Shown here: one piece after another, positions 7,581-11,738 of the stretch
Numbering within the stretch: position 1 is the stretch's first letter
How the letters are laid out: each line of letters starts with the position of its first letter
Assembly (NCBI GenBank): GCA_035353175.1
Contig: DAOPZC010000098.1
Span: 1 to 11,738, forward strand
Direction: 5' to 3'
Origin: DAOPZC01 sp035353175
Lineage (GTDB): Bacteria; Verrucomicrobiota; Kiritimatiellia; RFP12; UBA1067
DNA: 11,738 nt
Program-made: the position numbers and the translations under genes
Notes under the pieces: generated by a model
Told to the model about the DNA's origin: nothing
What the model saw: only the letters and a program-made list of their open reading frames with translations
The model's database searches: none

Positions 7581-7629
7581 AAATTTTTCAAAATCGCGCT
7601 TGCACGCGACTCGCCACCTGTGCTAACTT
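7581..7629 (+). promoter_or_regulatory. Promoter of the ribosomal operon (UP-like tract, -35, extended -10)
   Basis: An AT-rich tract at 7581-7594 (AAATTTTTCAAAAT) sits where an UP element would be, just upstream of TTGCAC (7600-7605). After 18 bases comes TAACTT (7624-7629), preceded by TG at 7621-7622, an extended -10. The predicted start is near 7636, leaving about 34 bases of leader before rpsL. An UP-like tract plus an extended -10 is what a strongly expressed ribosomal operon would need. No long leader for autoregulation is visible. Confidence 0.6.
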
Positions 7630-7669
7630 ATCTCTCCATTTATTTCCAATTGGGAAGGAAACGTATCCG

Positions 7670-8053
7670 ATGCCGACGATCAACCAATTAGTGCGCAAGG
7701 GGCGTACCCCGCTGCGCAAGAAGAGCAAGTCGCCCGCGCTCAAGGCTTGTCCCCAGCGCCGCGGGGTCTGTCTCGTTGTGAAGACGCAGACGCCCAAGAA
7801 GCCGAACTCGGCGTTGCGTAAGGTCGCCCGTGTCCGTCTGACGACGGGTTACGAAGTGACGGCGTACATTCCGGGCGAAGGCCACAACCTGCAGGAGCAC
7901 AGCGTCGTGCTGGTCCGCGGCGGCCGCGTGAAGGATCTTCCCGGCGTCCGTTACCACATCGTCCGCGGCTGCCTTGACAGCTTGGGCGTGGCCGGACGCA
8001 ACCGCAGCCGTTCGAAGTACGGTGTGAAGCGTCAGAAGAAGGCGGAGAAATAA
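7670..8053 (+). CDS. rpsL: 30S ribosomal protein S12
   Basis: 127 residues, close to the usual length of about 124. S12 sits at the decoding centre of the 30S subunit and contributes to tRNA selection. Hallmarks are TPKKPNSALRK (41-51), GEGHNLQEHS (69-78) and RGGRVKDLPGVRYH (83-96). Lys43, Lys88 and Pro91, the positions where streptomycin-resistance changes usually arise, carry the sensitive-type residues. Asp89, the residue methylthiolated by RimO in other bacteria, is present. The frame stays open far upstream, to about 7202, but family homology starts at Met-Pro-Thr-Ile-Asn-Gln, and GGGAAGGA (7652-7659) precedes this ATG by 10 bases. First gene of the fused str-S10 operon; rpsG begins three bases after its stop. 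Confidence 0.98.
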   Translation: MPTINQLVRKGRTPLRKKSKSPALKACPQRRGVCLVVKTQTPKKPNSALRKVARVRLTTGYEVTAYIPGEGHNLQEHSVVLVRGGRVKDLPGVRYHIVRGCLDSLGVAGRNRSRSKYGVKRQKKAEK

Positions 8054-8056
8054 ACC

Positions 8057-8527
8057 ATGGCAAGACGGCGTAGAGCAGTAAAGCGGGTGCAGGCCGCTGA
8101 TCCGAAGTTCAACAGCGAGCTGGTCGCCCGAGTGATCCGCGCGCTCATGAAGAGCGGCAAGAAGACCACGGCCGAGCGCATTGTGTACGGCGCGATCGAA
8201 GAGCTGAAAGAGAAGGTCGGCAAGGATCCGATCGAAGTCATGGACATCGCGATCGCGAACATGAAGCCGAAAGTGGAAGTCAAGTCCCGCCGCGTGGGTG
8301 GCACGACGTACCCGGTTCCGGTCGAGATCCGTCCGGCCCGTCAGTTGTCGCTGGCTCTCCGCTGGATGTCGATGTACGCCAGCGCGCGCCGCGGCACGCC
8401 GATGCCGAAGGCGGTGGCGGCCGAGTTGATCGAGGCTTATAACAATCAGGGCAACGTGATCAAGAAACGCGACGATACGCACAAGATGGCGCAGGCCAAC
8501 AAGGCTTTCGCACACTACGCGTGGTAA
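8057..8527 (+). CDS. rpsG: 30S ribosomal protein S7
   Basis: 156 residues, the standard length. S7 nucleates assembly of the 30S head by binding the 3' major domain of 16S rRNA and lines the E site. It begins MARRRRAVKR and contains the family stretches RRVGGTTYPVPVEIRP and RWMSMYASARRG, ending in an ANKAFAHYAW tail. The ribosome-binding GGAG lies inside the end of rpsL and only three bases separate the genes, so translation is probably coupled. In E. coli S7 is the translational repressor of the str operon; whether that holds here cannot be judged, although the 94-base gap to fusA can fold. Confidence 0.98.
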   Translation: MARRRRAVKRVQAADPKFNSELVARVIRALMKSGKKTTAERIVYGAIEELKEKVGKDPIEVMDIAIANMKPKVEVKSRRVGGTTYPVPVEIRPARQLSLALRWMSMYASARRGTPMPKAVAAELIEAYNNQGNVIKKRDDTHKMAQANKAFAHYAW

Positions 8528-8541
8528 ATCGTGCGGGGTAG

Positions 8542-8589
8542 GGGCGGCCGACCGGTCGCCCTTGCCTGGATAAGCCGGCAAGTTGCCGG
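8542..8589 (+). promoter_or_regulatory. Structured rpsG-fusA spacer: one hairpin plus two mutually exclusive pairings
   Basis: GGGCGGCC (8542-8549) pairs with GGTCGCCC (8554-8561) around the loop GACC, with one G-U pair. Just downstream, TTGCC (8562-8566) can pair with GGCAA (8577-8581), but the same GGCAA lies in a second inverted repeat, CCGGCAA (8575-8581) and TTGCCGG (8583-8589). These last two pairings exclude each other. There is no T-tract, so it is not a classical terminator. Possible roles are translational control of fusA or protection of a processed mRNA end; this is inference. Confidence 0.4.
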
Positions 8590-8621
8590 AAAATCCGCTG
8601 TTCTTTGACAAGTCAGGGTGA

Positions 8622-10763
8622 ATGGTGAGCGTCTTGGATAACAAGGCAGATAAACGTGGTTCGACTGCGGCCGGTGAGCAACCGGCGGGCGGCGACGTTT
8701 CGCTTTGTAACGTCCGGAACATCGGAATCGTGGCCCACATCGACGCGGGCAAAACCACGACGACCGAGCGGATCCTCTATTACGCAGGGCGCACGCACCG
8801 TCTCGGCAACGTGGACGACGGCAACACTGTCACCGACTGGATGATACAGGAGCGCGAGCGCGGGATCACCATCACGAGCGCCGCGATTACCTGTTCCTGG
8901 CGTGACGTGCGGATCAACCTGATCGACACGCCGGGACATGTGGACTTTACGATTGAAGTGGAACGCTCACTGCGCGTATTAGACGGCGCCGTGGGCGTTT
9001 TTTGTGCCGTTGGAGGGGTGCAGCCCCAGTCGGAGACGGTCTGGCGCCAGGCGGACCGCTACCACGTGCCGCGCATCGCGTTCGTCAACAAGATGGACCG
9101 CATGGGCGCGGACTTCAACGCCTGCGTCTCCGAGATCCGCACGAAGCTGCGGGCCAATGCGGCGTGCGTGCAGCTGCCGATCGGGCAGGCGGAAGGCTTT
9201 AGCGGCATTATCGACCTGATCGAGATGAAGGCGCTGTCGTACGACGAGAGCACCGACGGCCGCGAAATCACAGAATCCGAGATCCCCGCCGAACTGAAGG
9301 ACGCCGCCGCGGCGGCGCGTGCCGAGCTCTGCGAGAAGGTGGCCGAGGCGGACGACACGATCATGGAGACCTACTTCGCGCAGCCGGAGTTGTCGGCGCA
9401 GGTGCTCCGCGAGTCGATCCGCCGCTCGGTGATCGCGGGCAAGATCGTGCCGGTGCTGTGCGGGTCTTCGTTGCGGAACAAGGGCGTGCAGCAGCTGCTC
9501 GACGCGGTGGTGCAATACCTGCCCTCGCCGCTGGACCGTCCGCCGGTCGAGGCCACGGACCTCAAGAGCGAGAACAAGGTGACGCGCGAGCAGAGCGCGT
9601 CGGCCCCGCTGACCGCGCTCGTCTTCAAGATCGCCACGGACGCCTACGTCGGCCGGCTGTTCTTCGTGCGCGTGTATGCGGGTGTGCTGAAGAAGGGGCA
9701 GAACGTCTTCAATCCCCGCGCCCGCAAACGCGAGCGCATCATGAAGATCGTGCGGCTGTTCGCGGACGAGCAGACCGAGGTGGACGAGCTGGGCGTGGGA
9801 GAGATCGGCGCGATTGTGGGCCTGAAGGACGCCACCACGGGCGACACGCTGTGCGCCGAGTTCCAGCCGGTGTATTTGGAGCGCATCACGGTTCCCGAGC
9901 CGGTGATGTTCATGGCGATCGAGCCGAAGTCCCGGGCGGACAAGGACAAGCTGACCGAGTCCATGGGCCTGCTTTCGGCGGAAGACCCGACGTGCCAGGT
10001 GCGCGTGGATGCGGAGACGGGGCAGACGATTTTGAGCGGCATGGGCGAGCTTCACCTGGAGATCCTGGTGGACCGCCTGCGCCGGGAGTTCAAATGCGAG
10101 GCCAACACGGGCCGTCCGATGGTGTCGTACTACGAGACCGTCACAGCGCCGGGGAAGAGCACTTACCTCTTCGACCGCGAGCTGGGCGGAAAGCGTCATT
10201 ACGCGCAATTGACGGTGGAAGTGGTTCCTCTGAAGCGGGGCAGCGGTCATGCGGTGGAGGTTTCCTCCAGCGTGCGGCGGAAGCTCTCGGACGAGAAGCT
10301 GGCCGACTGTGTGGAGCAAGGATTGACGGACGGCATCCTGACCGGCGTGCTGGCGCGATACCCGATGACGGACGTGCTGGCGAAGGTCACGGAGGTCGTG
10401 ATCACGGATGAGGAAACGGCGACAGACGTGGCTTTCAGGACCGCGGCCGTGATGGGGTTCCGCGAGGCGGCTTTGGCCGCATCGCCGGAATTGCTGGAGC
10501 CGATCATGTCCCTCGACATCGTGACGCCTGCCGACTATGTCGGCGACATCATGGGGGATATTAACGGCCGCCGCGGTTCGGTGCGCGACATGACGACGCG
10601 TGGAGACATGCAGATCGTGCGCGCGCAGGTGCCGTTGGCAGAACTTTTCGGGTACTCAACCGCAATCCGGTCGCTCTCGCGCGGCCGCGCCAGCTATACG
10701 ATGGAACCTGGCGAATTTGCGGTCGTGCCACGGACAGTGAGAGAACAACTACTGAACAGGTAA
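8622..10763 (+). CDS. fusA: Elongation factor G, EFG2 (mtEFG2/spdEFG2)-like type
   Basis: A 713-residue translational GTPase. EF-G drives tRNA-mRNA translocation and, with RRF, ribosome recycling. G-domain motifs are intact: AHIDAGKTT (38-46), RGITIT (80-85), DTPGH (102-106, with catalytic His106) and NKMD (156-159). Domains II-V follow, ending GRASYTMEPGEF. Position in the str operon suggests the main EF-G, yet the sequence departs from classical EF-G: switch I reads LGNVDDGNTVTDW instead of the GEVHDG type, the domain IV QSGGRGQ motif is replaced by FDRELGGKRHYAQL, and the tip-loop YHDVDSSE segment (E. coli His583) is replaced by a TDEETATD-like segment. As recalled, these match the recycling-specialised mitochondrial EFG2. 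The N-terminus is about 20 residues longer than usual. GTG 8625 or TTG 8634 are alternative starts; AGGG at 8615-8618 suits GTG 8625 at least as well as ATG 8622. rpsJ starts seven bases after the stop. EF-G family certain; subfamily likely. Confidence 0.95.
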   Translation: MVSVLDNKADKRGSTAAGEQPAGGDVSLCNVRNIGIVAHIDAGKTTTTERILYYAGRTHRLGNVDDGNTVTDWMIQERERGITITSAAITCSWRDVRINLIDTPGHVDFTIEVERSLRVLDGAVGVFCAVGGVQPQSETVWRQADRYHVPRIAFVNKMDRMGADFNACVSEIRTKLRANAACVQLPIGQAEGFSGIIDLIEMKALSYDESTDGREITESEIPAELKDAAAAARAELCEKVAEADDTIMETYFAQPELSAQVLRESIRRSVIAGKIVPVLCGSSLRNKGVQQLLDAVVQYLPSPLDRPPVEATDLKSENKVTREQSASAPLTALVFKIATDAYVGRLFFVRVYAGVLKKGQNVFNPRARKRERIMKIVRLFADEQTEVDELGVGEIGAIVGLKDATTGDTLCAEFQPVYLERITVPEPVMFMAIEPKSRADKDKLTESMGLLSAEDPTCQVRVDAETGQTILSGMGELHLEILVDRLRREFKCEANTGRPMVSYYETVTAPGKSTYLFDRELGGKRHYAQLTVEVVPLKRGSGHAVEVSSSVRRKLSDEKLADCVEQGLTDGILTGVLARYPMTDVLAKVTEVVITDEETATDVAFRTAAVMGFREAALAASPELLEPIMSLDIVTPADYVGDIMGDINGRRGSVRDMTTRGDMQIVRAQVPLAELFGYSTAIRSLSRGRASYTMEPGEFAVVPRTVREQLLNR

Positions 10764-10770
10764 CGTTAGA

Positions 10771-11079
10771 ATGCAAAGTCAGCGTATACGCATTCGTTTG
10801 CAAGCGTACGATCACAGGGTGCTGGATCAGGCGGTGAGCGACATCATCGACACGGCCCGCGGCACCGGGGCGCAGGTCGTGGGACCCATTCCTCTTCCGA
10901 CGAGGATTGAGCGTTTCACGGTCAACCGCAGCCCCCACGTGGACAAGAAGTCCATGGACCAGTTTGAGATGCGCACGCACAAACGGCTGCTGGACATCGT
11001 GGGGCCGACGGCGAAAACCGTCGACGAACTCAAGAAGTTGAATCTGCCTGCTGGCGTGGATATCACAATTCGAATCTAA
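10771..11079 (+). CDS. rpsJ: 30S ribosomal protein S10 (NusE)
   Basis: 102 residues, standard length. S10 is part of the 30S head and, as NusE, joins transcription antitermination complexes by binding NusB. Family features are IRIRLQAYDHRVLD near the N-terminus, GPIPLPTRIERFTVNRSPHV (38-57) and the terminal DITIRI. It starts seven bases after fusA with only a weak AGGT as ribosome-binding site, so it is probably translated by coupling. In many bacteria tuf lies between fusA and rpsJ; here it is absent, joining the str and S10 clusters directly. Confidence 0.97.
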   Translation: MQSQRIRIRLQAYDHRVLDQAVSDIIDTARGTGAQVVGPIPLPTRIERFTVNRSPHVDKKSMDQFEMRTHKRLLDIVGPTAKTVDELKKLNLPAGVDITIRI

Positions 11080-11092
11080 GGACGGTGACACC

Positions 11093-11719
11093 ATGGAAGG
11101 CATAATTGGCAGAAAAATTGGGATGACGCAGGTCTATGACGACCAGGGGCGTCGGATCGCAGTGACCGTACTTGAGGCGGGGCCTTGCCCGGTGGTTCAG
11201 GTGAAGACGCCTGACACGGACGGCTACCGCGCGGCTCAGCTCGGCTACGATGAGCAGAAACCGTCACGCCTGCCCAAGGCGGAGGTGAAGCACTTCGAGA
11301 AAGCCGGCGTCAAGCCCTGCAAGATGACCAAAGAGTTCGCGCTGGACGAGGGCGAAGAGGTCAAGGCGGGCGAAGCGGTGACGGTCAGCATGTTTGAAGG
11401 CGTGAAATACGTCGACGTGACAGGTATCACCAAGGGCCGTGGGTTCGCGGGCGTTGTGCGCCGCTACCGCATGGCGGGTGGTCCGATCACGCACGGTGGC
11501 CACTCGAAGCGTCGCGTCGGATCGATCGGTGCGCGTGATCTTCCGGGTTGGGTTGAAAAAGGCAAGCGGATGCCGGGGCACATGGGCGCAGTGAACCGCA
11601 AGACGCGGAATCTGGCCGTTGTTCAGGTCCGGGGTGAGGAAAACCTCCTGCTGGTGGCCGGCGCTGTGCCGGGACCGAAGGGCGGCGTAGTCATTATCAG
11701 GAAAGCCCTGAAGAAATAG
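11093..11719 (+). CDS. rplC: 50S ribosomal protein L3
   Basis: 208 residues, standard length. L3 is an early 50S assembly protein whose long loop reaches toward the peptidyl-transferase centre. It begins with the family signature GRKIGMTQVYDDQG. The central loop carries ITHGGHSKRRVGSIG and KGKRMPGHMG, and the protein ends with a GAVPGPKGG segment. Ala147 stands where E. coli has the PrmB-methylated Gln150, so that modification is not expected. AAGGA (11078-11082, overlapping the rpsJ stop) or GGTGA (11084-11088) can serve as ribosome-binding site. It lies 13 bases after rpsJ in the S10 cluster order. Confidence 0.98.
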   Translation: MEGIIGRKIGMTQVYDDQGRRIAVTVLEAGPCPVVQVKTPDTDGYRAAQLGYDEQKPSRLPKAEVKHFEKAGVKPCKMTKEFALDEGEEVKAGEAVTVSMFEGVKYVDVTGITKGRGFAGVVRRYRMAGGPITHGGHSKRRVGSIGARDLPGWVEKGKRMPGHMGAVNRKTRNLAVVQVRGEENLLLVAGAVPGPKGGVVIIRKALKK

Positions 11720-11733
11720 GGGTTGGAGAACCG

Positions 11734-11738
11734 ATGAG
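11734..11738 (+). CDS. rplD: Probable start of the next S10-cluster gene, likely L4 (only first codon visible)
   Basis: An ATG at 11734, the last codon fully inside the window, is preceded by GGAG at 11725-11728 with a 5-base spacer and lies 14 bases after the rplC stop. In nearly all bacteria rplD follows rplC, so this is probably its start. The identity rests on gene order only, since no protein sequence is visible. Confidence 0.5.

Noticed and set aside
7202..7669. Upstream extension of the rpsL frame
   Set aside because: The frame stays open but overlaps the divergent gene and the promoter; S12 homology begins exactly at ATG 7670, which has its own ribosome-binding site.
8605..8610. TTGACA before fusA as a -35 element
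   Set aside because: No -10-like hexamer lies 16-18 bases downstream and the position would put the start inside the coding region; likely chance.
1..11738. CRISPR arrays, insertion sequences, tRNA or rRNA genes
   Set aside because: No regularly spaced direct repeats, transposase-like frames, terminal inverted repeats or RNA-gene signatures were seen in the window.

Overview
The window is GC-rich, roughly 60-65% by eye, and tightly packed with bacterial genes. The best taxonomic guess is a member of the PVC superphylum (Kiritimatiellota, Lentisphaerota or Verrucomicrobiota-like). Three things point there: fusA runs straight into rpsJ with no tuf between them (also the arrangement in Chlamydia, and in Bacteroidota); the left half carries a Na+/solute symporter, a Gfo/Idh/MocA oxidoreductase and a ceramidase-fold protein, a mix common in these phyla; and a secreted glycosidase-like protein has an unusual N-terminal repeat domain. 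This is inference, not proof.

Layout. (1) Positions 2-4303, plus strand: a symporter cut by the left edge, an NAD(P)-dependent sugar-type oxidoreductase, and a cytoplasmic-looking neutral-ceramidase-fold hydrolase. A tandem octamer repeat (GTTCRTTA) separates the last two. (2) Positions 4350-7482, minus strand, convergent with the first block: a PHP-family phosphoesterase of histidinol-phosphatase type, preceded in its own transcript by a large secreted TIM-barrel glycoside-hydrolase-like protein. (3) Positions 7483-7669: a divergent intergenic region with a convincing ribosomal promoter (AT-rich UP-like tract, -35, extended -10) and a weaker promoter facing the other way. (4) Positions 7670-11738, plus strand: rpsL, rpsG, fusA, rpsJ, rplC and the first bases of what is probably rplD, i.e. 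a fused str-S10 ribosomal operon lacking tuf.

Blocks 1 and 2 look like a small carbohydrate or glycoconjugate use locus: the secreted enzyme would act outside the cytoplasm, the symporter import a product, and the oxidoreductase, ceramidase-fold enzyme and PHP enzyme act inside. The substrate cannot be read from the sequence. Block 4 is housekeeping translation machinery.

The most interesting point in block 4 is that the EF-G encoded in the str operon resembles the mitochondrial EFG2 / bacterial spdEFG2 (ribosome-recycling) lineage rather than classical EF-G, both in its switch-I region and in domain IV. No clearly new multi-gene system, CRISPR array, transposon, tRNA or rRNA was found. No gene-free stretch exceeds 300 bases; the longest is the 187-base divergent promoter region.
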